From: an uncultured Elusimicrobia bacterium
GTDB taxonomy: Bacteria; Elusimicrobiota; Endomicrobiia; Endomicrobiales; CAIRNS01
DNA: 64,000 nt
Assembly: GCA_903880015.1 (NCBI GenBank)
Contig: CAIRNS010000009.1
Location: 1-64,000, forward strand
Direction of reading: 5' to 3'
Positions within the stretch are counted from its first letter, which is position 1, and every line of letters starts with the position of its first letter. This document shows, one piece after another, positions 25,144 to 33,723 of the stretch. The notes beneath the pieces were generated by a model. That model was not told the DNA's origin and made no database searches. It saw only the letters and a list, made by a program, of their open reading frames with translations. The position numbers were made by a program, and so were the translations under genes.

Positions 25144-25357
25144 CAAATCCTCCCCCACCCTCCTTTGCCAAAGGAGGGAGTTTTCAGCTTATTCTCCTTT
25201 TAAAAAAGAGAGTTTTCCAATTACCCTCTTTTTTCAAGGAAGTGATATTTTAGCTTCCACCCCCATTTGAACATGAGGAATTTCCACATTATCCCTGTTT
25301 GCATATGACCGTTTTCAAATTATCCCCCTTTGACAAAGGGGGACACAGGGGGATTTG
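25144..25357. repeat. Hairpin-repeat array, six units, between aroF and tyrA
   Basis: The element is bounded by CAAATCC (25144) and GGATTTG (to 25357). Six hairpins have centres at about 25168, 25202, 25234, 25269, 25301 and 25333, a spacing of 32-35 bases. The outer ones are perfect (CCCTCCTTTG-C-CAAAGGAGGG and CCCCCTTTG-A-CAAAGGGGG); the inner four are degenerate, for example TCTCCTTTT/AAAAAAGAGA. The two ends are inverted copies of each other over about 37 bases. Related arrays lie at 41479-41627 and 53978-54116. Confidence 0.88.
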
Positions 25358-25361
25358 ACTT

Positions 25362-26399
25362 TTATTTATCATTCTCTATTGTGTTAATCGTTCTTCCCAC
25401 TGCTTCGGCTACGCGGCTGAGTTCCTGCATAAGCACGGCAAACTGAGCGGGCAGCAAACTCTGCGGGCCGTCGGAAAGAGCTTCTTCCGGCTGGGGATGA
25501 ACTTCGATAATCAGCCCATCGGCGCCGGCAGCCACCGCCGCTTTCGCCATGGTACCCACATGCTCCCTGATACCGATACCGTGAGACGGGTCAACGACAA
25601 CCGGCAGATGCGAGAGTTTTTTTAGTACGGGCACGGCATTTAAATCCAGCGTATTGCGGGTTGCATCCTCAAAAGTACGGATGCCCCGTTCACACAGAAT
25701 AACCTGATAGTTGCCTTGGGACATGATATACTCTGCCGACAATAAAAGTTCCTTTATGGTCGTCGCCATTCCTCGTTTGAGCAGTACGGGTTTCTTCTGT
25801 TTTCCGGCAGCTTTGAGCAAATCGTAGTTCTGGACATTGCGCGCACCGATCTGAATAATATCGCAGCTTGCGCCAACAGAAATTATCTGCGCCGCCGTCA
25901 TTGCTTCACTGACGGTCGGTAGCCCGGTTTGCTTTTTTACTTTTTCAAGTATCTTAAGGCCCTTGTCGCCCATGCCCTGAAACGCGTACGGCGAACTGCG
26001 CGGCTTAAACGCCCCAGCCCGAAAAATGGAGGCACCGGCGGCTTTAACCAGGCACGCCGTTTCCATGGTCCGTTCCAAACTTTCAACCGCGCACGGCCCG
26101 GCCATAACCGCAATGCTGTTCCCGCCGATGATTACGCCGGGGGCAACCGTAATAACGGTGTTGCTTTGTTTGAATTCACGGCTCGCTAATTTGTACGGTT
26201 TTTCAATTTCGCTGATGTGGTCGACCACATCCATCGCTTCAAACGAATCACGAAATCGCTCGGCCCGCTCGCCGATCATCCCGATGATGGTCACATCGAC
26301 GCCCTGGGAGACATGGGGAATATACCCCAATTTTTTTATTTTTTTAATTACTTTATCGATTTCCAATTTCGGCGACCGGCTTTTTAGCGTTATTATCAT
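25362..26399 (-). CDS. aroF: 3-Deoxy-7-phosphoheptulonate synthase (DAHP synthase, type I beta)
   Basis: A 345-residue enzyme that condenses phosphoenolpyruvate and erythrose-4-phosphate, the entry to the shikimate pathway. An N-terminal ferredoxin-like regulatory domain (about 1-70, [20 protein letters not shown]) precedes the barrel with [32 protein letters not shown] and VVDPSHGIG. This domain plan is that of the Thermotoga-type enzyme, whose N-terminal domain gives feedback inhibition by tyrosine or phenylalanine. It lies between hisC and tyrA in an aromatic amino acid cluster; the repeat array begins a few bases after its stop. Confidence 0.96.
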   Translation of the reverse strand: MIITLKSRSPKLEIDKVIKKIKKLGYIPHVSQGVDVTIIGMIGERAERFRDSFEAMDVVDHISEIEKPYKLASREFKQSNTVITVAPGVIIGGNSIAVMAGPCAVESLERTMETACLVKAAGASIFRAGAFKPRSSPYAFQGMGDKGLKILEKVKKQTGLPTVSEAMTAAQIISVGASCDIIQIGARNVQNYDLLKAAGKQKKPVLLKRGMATTIKELLLSAEYIMSQGNYQVILCERGIRTFEDATRNTLDLNAVPVLKKLSHLPVVVDPSHGIGIREHVGTMAKAAVAAGADGLIIEVHPQPEEALSDGPQSLLPAQFAVLMQELSRVAEAVGRTINTIENDK

Positions 26400-26447
26400 G
26401 ATATGTGTCCTCTCTTGGGAATGTGCCGTTATCTATGACTGTACGCC

Positions 26448-27572
26448 CTACGCAGTCACTTTTTTCAGGGCGGTCAAAAACATTGTATTCTGTGCAGCTG
26501 TTCCAATAGTTACCCGGATATGGTTGTGAAGATGGTACTCGTCCATGGCGCGGACTATAACGCCCTCTTTCAACAACTGCTTAAAAACATCCGCACCCGC
26601 GCGGGGACTGACATCTATCAGAACAAAATTGGCGGCGGATGCGATGAATGGAATTCCATATCGATCCAACTCCCGACAAACGGATAACTTTCCCTGTTCA
26701 GTCAGCGTTATACTGTGCGGCACTTGATTTTTATCCGCCAAACTCGCCATGGCCGCAACTTGCGCCGCCACATTGATATTAAACGGCGGTCGTATACGGT
26801 CGATAAAATCTACAATCGCCGGCGACGCAAAACCATAGCCGACCCGCAAGCCGGCCAACCCGTAAATTTTAGAAAAGGTCCGCAAGATAATCAGGTTTGG
26901 ATATAGGCTCAACAAACGCAGAGTATCAGGATAGTCCTTGTTGACCCGCGCGTACTCGTAGTACGCTTCATCGACAACCACCAGGGGTGCATTTCCTCCA
27001 AACCGTTTCTCAACTATATCCATGAATTTTTTGAATTCCTGCGCGGTATTATAGGTGCCGGTAGGATTATTGGGGTTTGCAATGAAAATAGCTTTTGTGC
27101 GGGCAGTAACCACCTGCGCCATTGCAACCAAATCGTGCGTATATCCCTCTTTCATGGGAACGGATTTAACGGCGCAACCCATCAGTTTGCCCGCCATTTC
27201 GTAACGGATAAATGCGTGGCGGGACACGACAATATTGTCACCCGGGTTAAAAAACAGCTTCGCGATAAGTTCAATAATCTCATCAGAGCCGGCACCCAAA
27301 ACCACTGATGACGGGTCCACCAAATAAAATTTCGCTAGGGCCTGCTTTAACGCCCATGAATTTGAATCGGGATAGTAATAGGCGTCGGCGGCGGCTTTTT
27401 GTATGGCTGCAATAGCGGCGCGGCAGGGGCCGAGCGGGTTTTCGTTTGAAGCAAGTTTAATCACTTTTTTGAGTCCCAGTTCCCGTTTAATGGTTTCTAT
27501 CGGTTTTCCGGCGCGGTAGGGCTCAAAATCACGGCAATTTTTTCTGATTTGTTTCTGGATGTTAAACTTCAT
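26448..27572 (-). CDS. hisC: Histidinol-phosphate / aromatic aminotransferase
   Basis: A 374-residue fold-type I PLP enzyme of the HisC group. It shows LASNENPLGPCRAAI at the N-terminus, the NPNNPTG motif, VVDEAYYEYA, and RTFSKIYGLAGLRVGYG with the cofactor lysine. HisC-type enzymes act on histidinol phosphate, but many also transaminate phenylpyruvate and hydroxyphenylpyruvate. The location between pheA and aroF/tyrA, with no other his gene in the window, favours an aromatic role or a dual one. That is inference. Confidence 0.93.
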   Translation of the reverse strand: MKFNIQKQIRKNCRDFEPYRAGKPIETIKRELGLKKVIKLASNENPLGPCRAAIAAIQKAAADAYYYPDSNSWALKQALAKFYLVDPSSVVLGAGSDEIIELIAKLFFNPGDNIVVSRHAFIRYEMAGKLMGCAVKSVPMKEGYTHDLVAMAQVVTARTKAIFIANPNNPTGTYNTAQEFKKFMDIVEKRFGGNAPLVVVDEAYYEYARVNKDYPDTLRLLSLYPNLIILRTFSKIYGLAGLRVGYGFASPAIVDFIDRIRPPFNINVAAQVAAMASLADKNQVPHSITLTEQGKLSVCRELDRYGIPFIASAANFVLIDVSPRAGADVFKQLLKEGVIVRAMDEYHLHNHIRVTIGTAAQNTMFLTALKKVTA

Positions 27573-27595
27573 CTTGTGCTCCTTATTTAGTTGAA

Positions 27596-27623
27596 CGGGC
27601 GGACGCTAGGCCCGCCCCTACAA
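27596..27623. repeat. Dispersed GC-rich palindrome, copy 2
   Basis: CGGGCGGACGCTAGG followed by CCCGCCCCTACAA lies in the 57-base gap between pheA and hisC. It matches copies at 45-73 and 36375-36401 with only a few changes. Confidence 0.82.
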
Positions 27624-27629
27624 AAGCAT

Positions 27630-28715
27630 TCAATCGGCGCGGGGGTAGGAACCGAGGACTTTGAGAAACATGCAGTGACGCGTCAATGCTTTGAGCGCCG
27701 TCTGCACCTGCGGTTCGGACACATGTCCGAGAAAATCTATAAAGAATATGTATTCCCACGCTTTTTTCTTAGTCGGACGCGATTCAATCTTCGTCAAATT
27801 GATCCGGTGTTGCTTGAAAGTCATCAGAATATCGTTAAGCGCCCCGACCTTGTCCTTGATAGACAGCATCACCGATGTCTTATCGATACCCGATTTTCCG
27901 GCATAATTGCGGCCGATGACCAGAAACCGGGTAAAGTTCTCGCGGTTGTCTTCAATATTATGCGCCACTGTTTCCAAGCCGTAGAGTTCGCCTGCCGCTT
28001 TTGAGGCAATTGCGGCAGACCCTTCCTCGCGGGACGCCCGGCGGGCCGCCTCTGAAGTCGACAATGTTTCTATCAGAGGAATCCCCGGCAGGTTCATTTC
28101 CAGCCAGGTACGACATTGGGCTAACGGCTGAAGGTGCGAATAAACCTTTTTGATATTTTTCTTCGCACCTGTCAGGGACAAAAGATAGTGCCCGATTGAC
28201 ATGCTTATTTCAGAACAGATCACCAAATCCGATTCAATGAACATATCCAGCGTGTGATTAACCACGCCTTCGGTGGAATTCTCTATCGGGACCACGCCGA
28301 AATCCGCGCGATATTTTTCAACTTCAGTGAACACATCGGCAATCGTCGGGACCGGAATATATGTTGCCGCCACGCCGAAATTCTTGAGCGCCGCCTGATG
28401 GGTATAGGTCGCCTCAGGCCCAAAAAACGAGACCTTCAACCGCGACTCAAGTGAACGGCAGGAATTAAGGATCTCGCGGTAAATTGCTTCGATAGCCACG
28501 GGAGGAAGAATCCCTTTGTTTTTTTTCTGCAATCCCGTGATAATCTTTTTTTCCCGATGCGGAACATAAAAGTCCTGTCCCGTCTTCATCTTGACGCCGC
28601 CAACTTGTTTGACCAACACAGCGCGCCGGCTCAACAGATCGAGGATCCCCTCATCGACGCCGTCAATGTGTCCCCGCAACCGTTCGATTTCTTCCTTGCT
28701 GGATTTCTTTTTCAT
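27630..28715 (-). CDS. pheA: Bifunctional chorismate mutase / prephenate dehydratase
   Basis: A 361-residue P-protein for phenylalanine synthesis. Residues about 1-90 are an AroQ-type helical chorismate mutase (IERLRGHIDGVDEGILDLLSRR). Residues about 95-275 are prephenate dehydratase (VSFFGPEATYTHQAALKNFG and ENSTEGVVNHTLDMF). The C-terminal ACT domain carries the phenylalanine-binding ESRPTKKKAWEYIFFID. ATG at 28715 is chosen for AGGG seven bases upstream; two earlier ATGs lack this. A conserved dehydratase threonine segment (NFTRFLVIG) is present. Feedback inhibition by phenylalanine through the ACT domain is expected. Confidence 0.96.
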   Translation of the reverse strand: MKKKSSKEEIERLRGHIDGVDEGILDLLSRRAVLVKQVGGVKMKTGQDFYVPHREKKIITGLQKKNKGILPPVAIEAIYREILNSCRSLESRLKVSFFGPEATYTHQAALKNFGVAATYIPVPTIADVFTEVEKYRADFGVVPIENSTEGVVNHTLDMFIESDLVICSEISMSIGHYLLSLTGAKKNIKKVYSHLQPLAQCRTWLEMNLPGIPLIETLSTSEAARRASREEGSAAIASKAAGELYGLETVAHNIEDNRENFTRFLVIGRNYAGKSGIDKTSVMLSIKDKVGALNDILMTFKQHRINLTKIESRPTKKKAWEYIFFIDFLGHVSEPQVQTALKALTRHCMFLKVLGSYPRAD

Positions 28716-28798
28716 AATTTTCCCTATCATCCTTTCCATCCTGCCATTCCCCGAATATTTCTATCGGAACTATGGCGTCGAAATGACAAAAGGATGGA

Positions 28799-29458
28799 TT
28801 AAAGTATCAATACCGACATCATTCGTTCCGCAGTACCGGTGCGCCGGTACGAGTAAAAAAGGTTCGTCTCATGATGCGTACAGCGGTTGCAAGAAATAAT
28901 TTCCGTTATGCCGGCCCCGTGCAATTGTCCGAGGGCTACCGCCCCTAAATCGAGCGTCGGACCCGATTGCGCAAATAGCTTCAGCGTGTCCGCGTCAACA
29001 GCGTAACAGCACGGCTGAATATGTGGGCCTATAGCCGCCACTAAGTCGGCTGACCGCACTGCAAATCTCTCGCTGAGCATCTTCACGGTTTCGGGAATAA
29101 TACCCGCCGCCATACCCCGCCATCCGGCATGAACCACCCCACCGCACGAACCATCCTTCGCAGCTAAAAATACCGGCACACAATCAGCGGTAAAAACCCC
29201 CAGGGGAATAGCCGCAACGGCGGTTACCAACGCGTCCGTATCGGGAATCTCCAACCCCTTGTTTGACGAATCAACCACGGCAACCCGGGGCCCGTGCACC
29301 TGCTTACCCACGGTTATAGAATGAACATCGATGTCGCTGCTTGTGCAAAAAACGCGCCTGCGTTCCGCGTCCTTCATGGTGCCTTGGGCAACAGTGGTCA
29401 TCATAACCCTGCAGGGGAACGGCTCAACGACAAAAATAGTATCTTCGTATTTCCACAT
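28799..29458 (-). CDS. yfiH: YfiH/LACC1-family purine nucleoside phosphorylase-type protein (Cu-oxidase_4)
   Basis: The 219-residue protein has the family ligand motifs: KQVHGPRVAVVD, TADCVPVFLA, VVHAGWRGMAAG and IGPHIQPCCYAVD, ending with RCTHHETNLFYSYRRTG. Family members were first called multicopper polyphenol oxidases and were later shown to phosphorylate or deaminate purine nucleosides; E. coli YfiH is also linked to cell-wall editing. It lies directly downstream of ftsZ, a position often seen for this family. No ribosome site is clear before the ATG. Confidence 0.92.
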   Translation of the reverse strand: MWKYEDTIFVVEPFPCRVMMTTVAQGTMKDAERRRVFCTSSDIDVHSITVGKQVHGPRVAVVDSSNKGLEIPDTDALVTAVAAIPLGVFTADCVPVFLAAKDGSCGGVVHAGWRGMAAGIIPETVKMLSERFAVRSADLVAAIGPHIQPCCYAVDADTLKLFAQSGPTLDLGAVALGQLHGAGITEIISCNRCTHHETNLFYSYRRTGTAERMMSVLIL

Positions 29459-29495
29459 GCAGACCGTTACCGTTGAAACCCATTTTCTCCGACCA

Positions 29496-30575
29496 TTAAA
29501 TCAACTTCTTCATCTGCCAATACGTATACGCCGGCCGGATGGGATCAATTTCCAACGACAAATCAATGGGTAATGCTTCTTTCAGCCGCTTCGATTTTTG
29601 TAGCATCGGGCGCGCCGGGAACCCCGTGGCGATGACTGTAATTTTTATGCGGTCATCAAAATTTTCATCTAAAACCAATCCGAAAAAAACATGCGCTTCC
29701 GGTGAAACGGATTCCTTGATAAGGCTCATCGCCTCGTCAACTTCCACCATGGTAATGCCCTTATTTCCCGTAATATTGACAAGGACTCCCCGGGCGCCGT
29801 CAATAGAAATATCGTCGAGGAGCGGACTTACAATGGCCTTTTGCGCCGCTTCAACGGCACGCCCGGGACCGGCACCTTCGCCGATACCCATCAGGGCTTC
29901 GCCTGCCCCCTTCATGATAGTTTTGACATCGGCAAAATCAACATTTATCTGCCCGGGCGTGATAATGACATCGGTTAAGGACTGCACGGACTGCCGCAGA
30001 ACATCGTCGACGATTCGAAACGCATCCTCTATCGGTGTTTTATCGTCAACGATAGTGAATAGTTTTTCGTTGGGGATGACGATCAATGTATCCGTATAGT
30101 TGCGAAGATTCTTTATACCTTCTTCCGCCTGAAGCAAGCGGGCACGGGCTTCAAAATCAAATGGCTTGGTTACCACACCGACGGTCAATATGCCCAGCGC
30201 CCGCGCAATGGACGCCACAACCGGGGCCGCGCCGGTACCCGTACCGCCGCCCATGCCGGCTGTTATAAACACCATGTCAGTCCCTACCAGCATTTCTTTT
30301 ATCCGCTCGCGGCTTTCTTCCGCCGCCTGCTGTCCAATGGCGGGGTTTCCCCCGACGCCGAGCCCCCGAGAGACCTGCTCGCCAATCTGAATGCGAATGG
30401 GCGCAACGGACCGCCGCAACGCCTGAACATCGGTGTTGATGGTGACAAATTCAATGCCCTGGATGGCAGCCTGAATCATGCGGTTGACAGCATTGGAACC
30501 GCCGCCACCGACGCCGACAACTTTAATATGTGCGGGATGATCGTCCGGTTCCGGCGACATTTTTATGCGTGGCAT
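29496..30575 (-). CDS. ftsZ: Cell division GTPase FtsZ
   Basis: A 359-residue tubulin-like GTPase that forms the division ring. The N-terminal VVGVGGGGSNAVNRM and the tubulin signature GGGTGTG at 109-115 are intact, and the T7 loop (DFADVKTIM with NVDFAD) is present. The core ends at VIATGF; only about 40 residues follow, ending PIRPAYTYWQMKKLI. This is a very short linker, and the C-terminal peptide resembles poorly the usual D-P-x-F-L type that binds FtsA. GAGGG precedes the ATG. It is the last division gene of the murC-ftsZ run. Confidence 0.97.
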   Translation of the reverse strand: MPRIKMSPEPDDHPAHIKVVGVGGGGSNAVNRMIQAAIQGIEFVTINTDVQALRRSVAPIRIQIGEQVSRGLGVGGNPAIGQQAAEESRERIKEMLVGTDMVFITAGMGGGTGTGAAPVVASIARALGILTVGVVTKPFDFEARARLLQAEEGIKNLRNYTDTLIVIPNEKLFTIVDDKTPIEDAFRIVDDVLRQSVQSLTDVIITPGQINVDFADVKTIMKGAGEALMGIGEGAGPGRAVEAAQKAIVSPLLDDISIDGARGVLVNITGNKGITMVEVDEAMSLIKESVSPEAHVFFGLVLDENFDDRIKITVIATGFPARPMLQKSKRLKEALPIDLSLEIDPIRPAYTYWQMKKLI

Positions 30576-30699
30576 AATACCCTCGTAATTTTCATAAAAA
30601 ACTTCCTATGAATCGCTGTCATTTTAAATGCTCCCGCACCAATTTTCAGGGGCCAGTGAACTTTCCCCGTTGATAAAGATTTTCGGGGTGTGTCATTGA

Positions 30700-31938
30700 T
30701 TAAAAGGTTCCGTCTACCCATCCACGCACGCGACTGAGCCACGACGACCCTGATTTTCTCGTCCTTTTATCCATCGGCTGACTGAAAGTTGACGACACTT
30801 CGGCCTTGAGCAGTCCGATGGCTGTCGCATAGGACATGTTTGCCACAATCTCTTCCGCCCCCTTGACATCCTGCGGCAGCCCCAGCCGGGCAGAAGAATT
30901 CAAGGCCTGTTCACACGCCTGAAGCATGCCTTCAAGTTTTGCGCCGCCGCCGGTAATAATTATCCCGCCGGTTACGATAGCGTCGGCAAGATTTGATTTG
31001 CGCACTTCGTCGTCAATCATCACCAAGATCTGATCCAACCGCGGCTGGATAACATCAACCAATTGCCGGCGCGCGCATTCTCTGACAGTACGGCCATCGA
31101 CGCCGGTGTACTCAAACTTCGTATCGTCTTTGAGCAAGCTTGCCATAGCGAGCCCGTATTTTTCTTTGATATCCTGAGCGACTGTCTGAGATGTCCGTAA
31201 ATTATGCGAAATGTCTCGGGTAATGAAATCAGACCCGATTTGCAGTTCTTTTGAAAAGCGGATACTGCCTTCGGTATAGATGGCGATACCCGTGGTCAAC
31301 CCGCCGAAATCAATGAGCAAACAGCCCAGTTCTTTTTCTTCCTGGGTAACCACCACCCCGCCGACCGCCAACAACCCGTAAATCGATTCAGATACTTCAA
31401 AACCCGCCTGCGCGGTGGCTTTGTAAATATTGCTCAAATGGCTTGAGGACGCTGTCAGGATATGCACATCGACTTCAAGAAAGTTGCCTTCCATGCCGAC
31501 GGGGTTGGGCACGCCGCGCTGATGGTTCAGCGAGAACTCTTGGGAAATGGTGTGCAGTATCTCGCGGTCAGGCGACAGACGGATAGTTTTTCCGTTCTCG
31601 ATTGCGCCGGAAACATCTTCAGCCGTAATTTCTTTGTCCGTACGGGAAATATTTATCGCGCCGTGCGTGTTCATCGACTCGATATGGTTGCCGCGCAGTC
31701 CCAAATTAATCTGCTGCACGGTAACTGCGGCGCTTTCTTCGACTTTCTCGATAACCTGCTGGATCGCTGTGGCGGTTTCATGCAGATTTATCACCACGCC
31801 GCCTTTGACCCCTCGGCACGGCAGGCGGGCGCCGCCAAGAATCTCGATAACCCCCGTTTCGGCCGTTTGCCGGCCGACCACACAACAGACCTGATTACTG
31901 CCGATGTCTACGCCGGTAATACATTCTTCTTTTGACAT
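30700..31938 (-). CDS. ftsA: Cell division protein FtsA
   Basis: A 412-residue actin-like protein that anchors FtsZ to the membrane. It starts ECITGVDIGSNQVCCVVG (phosphate-1 motif) and shows LLIDFGGLTTGIAIY (phosphate-2; the usual aspartate-glycine pair is DFGG) and ITGGIIITGGGAKLEGM (adenosine motif). The C-terminal basic amphipathic stretch (SWLSRVRGWVDGTF) fits the membrane-targeting helix. GAGGG precedes the ATG. 124 bases without a gene separate it from ftsZ. Confidence 0.96.
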   Translation of the reverse strand: MSKEECITGVDIGSNQVCCVVGRQTAETGVIEILGGARLPCRGVKGGVVINLHETATAIQQVIEKVEESAAVTVQQINLGLRGNHIESMNTHGAINISRTDKEITAEDVSGAIENGKTIRLSPDREILHTISQEFSLNHQRGVPNPVGMEGNFLEVDVHILTASSSHLSNIYKATAQAGFEVSESIYGLLAVGGVVVTQEEKELGCLLIDFGGLTTGIAIYTEGSIRFSKELQIGSDFITRDISHNLRTSQTVAQDIKEKYGLAMASLLKDDTKFEYTGVDGRTVRECARRQLVDVIQPRLDQILVMIDDEVRKSNLADAIVTGGIIITGGGAKLEGMLQACEQALNSSARLGLPQDVKGAEEIVANMSYATAIGLLKAEVSSTFSQPMDKRTRKSGSSWLSRVRGWVDGTF

Positions 31939-31958
31939 GGTTCCCTCTCGATAAAAAA

Positions 31959-32792
31959 TTATGCAGCCGGGACTTTCGCCGCTACAGCCGCGGAACGGGG
32001 TTTAAGCAGAATTCGTCCGTCGTCAAAAAACAGCAGGTTCACATATTCAATGTCAGAAAAACGGGCGGCGCCGTCGGCAAGAACCTGGCGCATGCGCTGA
32101 AGTTTTCCGGAAAAAGCACCGGCGTCCATCGGCCCCCAGAGAATTTTTGTATTCCCCGCCAGCCCCACAATCAATTGATCCCCGTCCAACGATAACCACT
32201 GAGTTTTTGCGAAAATATCGCCTGCCGACCGGGACAAGGTTTTAGCAAATTGCAGCATACCTAAACGCATATCAGGTTCTGCCGCCGATATTTCCGGCAG
32301 AGACGCCGGGGATAACCGCCCCCGCAGAGGAAACGGAATATTGTCTTCATCAAGACCCTGGCGCTGAGCACCGACAGCCATCGTTACCAGAGGAATGCGT
32401 TCCGCGATGTGGACCACCACCGACTTCCACCGGCGGGATATATGAATTGATTTAAGTTCCGGCTTGCACTGCCTGATGTCGTTTTCCGCTTCAGACACCC
32501 CTATCCTGAACATATTATCGCCAACACGAAACGGCAGCAGCGCGCGGATCTCGCTTTGCGTGACATTTTTCCCGCCGCGCACCTCTATGGACCGGATGAC
32601 AAAACAGTCCGCGCAAAACACAAACCGGGACAACGCGTTGTACGCCCACCATCCGCCCACACCTACACCGGCGACGATTGCCAGAACCAGCGCGCGTTTT
32701 CCCCACTGATGATAGCGTTCCTGTTTAAATTTCGAGCGCAGGGTTACCTTGCGCGTATAGTGAATGGAACGGCGTTTTGGTTTATATTTCAT
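31959..32792 (-). CDS. ftsQ: Cell division protein FtsQ
   Basis: A 277-residue bitopic divisome protein. A basic cytoplasmic N-terminus (KYKPKRRSIHYTRKVTLRSK) leads to one membrane helix (about 42-60, ALVLAIVAGVGVGGWWAYNA). Then comes a POTRA domain (IRSIEVRGGKNVTQSEIRAL) and the FtsQ beta-domain, with WLSLDGDQLIVGL and YVNLLFFDDGRILLKP. ATG at 32792 makes a 4-base ATGA overlap with ddl; an ATG nine bases upstream is possible. Neither has a clear ribosome site. Confidence 0.91.
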   Translation of the reverse strand: MKYKPKRRSIHYTRKVTLRSKFKQERYHQWGKRALVLAIVAGVGVGGWWAYNALSRFVFCADCFVIRSIEVRGGKNVTQSEIRALLPFRVGDNMFRIGVSEAENDIRQCKPELKSIHISRRWKSVVVHIAERIPLVTMAVGAQRQGLDEDNIPFPLRGRLSPASLPEISAAEPDMRLGMLQFAKTLSRSAGDIFAKTQWLSLDGDQLIVGLAGNTKILWGPMDAGAFSGKLQRMRQVLADGAARFSDIEYVNLLFFDDGRILLKPRSAAVAAKVPAA

Positions 32793-33706
32793 CGCGAACA
32801 TTCTATAACTTTAAGGACCAAATCAGAAAAACTGATACCCGCAGCGCGCGCCGCTTCCGGATACAACGATGTTTCCGTCATCCCCGGCAGGGTATTGACT
32901 TCAAGGACCCACGAACGGCCGTGAGCGTCGACAATCATATCGATTCGCGCCATCGCGCGGCAACCAAGCAACCGAAAAACGGCAAGTGCCAGTTTCTGTG
33001 CCCGGCGGATGGCCGGTTGCGACAGACGCGGCGGTATCAAATGCGTCGACTGTCCCGGCTGATATTTAGAAGCGTAATCATAAAATGTTCCCCGGGGAAC
33101 GATTTCCACCACCGGGAGGAGCTGATCGCCCAATACACCGACCGTAATCTCCGTACCGGCTATATAACGCTCGACGAGAACGCGGCTGTCAAACCGGAAT
33201 GCGGCGGCAAACGCCGGCAGCAAATCCTTTTTCTTATCGACGATAGAAATACCTATCGCTGAACCCTGCGAGGCGGGTTTGATAACGACCTTGTTTTTCG
33301 CTGACGGGCAAAACAGTTTCGGCACCACTTCGCCCCGGACTACCGTCTGCCAGCGGGGCGTCGGCAGTTTCTGAGAGTCGAGCATGCGTTTGGTCGCTAT
33401 TTTATCCATCGCCAGCGCGCTGGCAAGAACCCCGCACCCACAATACGGTATGCCCATCACTTCAAGCAACCCCTGCATCGTACCGTCTTCGCCCAGCGGT
33501 CCGTGCAAAGTTATATATGCAAAAGTAATGCGATTCTTTTTAAGCTGGAACGCAACATCGGGCCCAGCGTCGATACCTACCGCATCAGCACCGATTCCGC
33601 GCAACGCATTGAGCACGGCATGCCCTGATTTAAGCGATATTTCCCGTTCCGCCGACTGCCCGCCGTAGAGCACACCGATTCGGTTATGTTTAAGCCAATC
33701 ACGCAT
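32789..33706 (-). CDS. ddl: D-Alanine--D-alanine ligase
   Basis: A 305-residue ATP-grasp enzyme that makes D-Ala-D-Ala for peptidoglycan. It has the standard Ddl N-terminus GVLYGGQSAEREISLKSG, the signature HGPLGEDGTMQGLLEVMGIPY, the phosphate loop VIKPASQGSAIGI and the C-terminal VLEVNTLPGMTETSLYP. It sits between murB and ftsQ as in the classical dcw cluster, and is distinct from the Ddl-like protein at 7443-8465. Confidence 0.97.
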   Translation of the reverse strand: MRDWLKHNRIGVLYGGQSAEREISLKSGHAVLNALRGIGADAVGIDAGPDVAFQLKKNRITFAYITLHGPLGEDGTMQGLLEVMGIPYCGCGVLASALAMDKIATKRMLDSQKLPTPRWQTVVRGEVVPKLFCPSAKNKVVIKPASQGSAIGISIVDKKKDLLPAFAAAFRFDSRVLVERYIAGTEITVGVLGDQLLPVVEIVPRGTFYDYASKYQPGQSTHLIPPRLSQPAIRRAQKLALAVFRLLGCRAMARIDMIVDAHGRSWVLEVNTLPGMTETSLYPEAARAAGISFSDLVLKVIECSR

Positions 33707-33723
33707 AGATAGTTAAACCGCCC

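Noticed and set aside
24242-25171. tyrA start at 25171
   Set aside because: The first 16 residues would be encoded by the hairpin repeat (MAKEGGGGFAVANYN). The Rossmann fold begins right after the ATG at 25123.
25144-25357. CRISPR array, because of the ~33-base period
   Set aside because: The repeated parts are the degenerate stems themselves, not identical repeats with unique spacers. No direct repeat is conserved and no cas gene is near.
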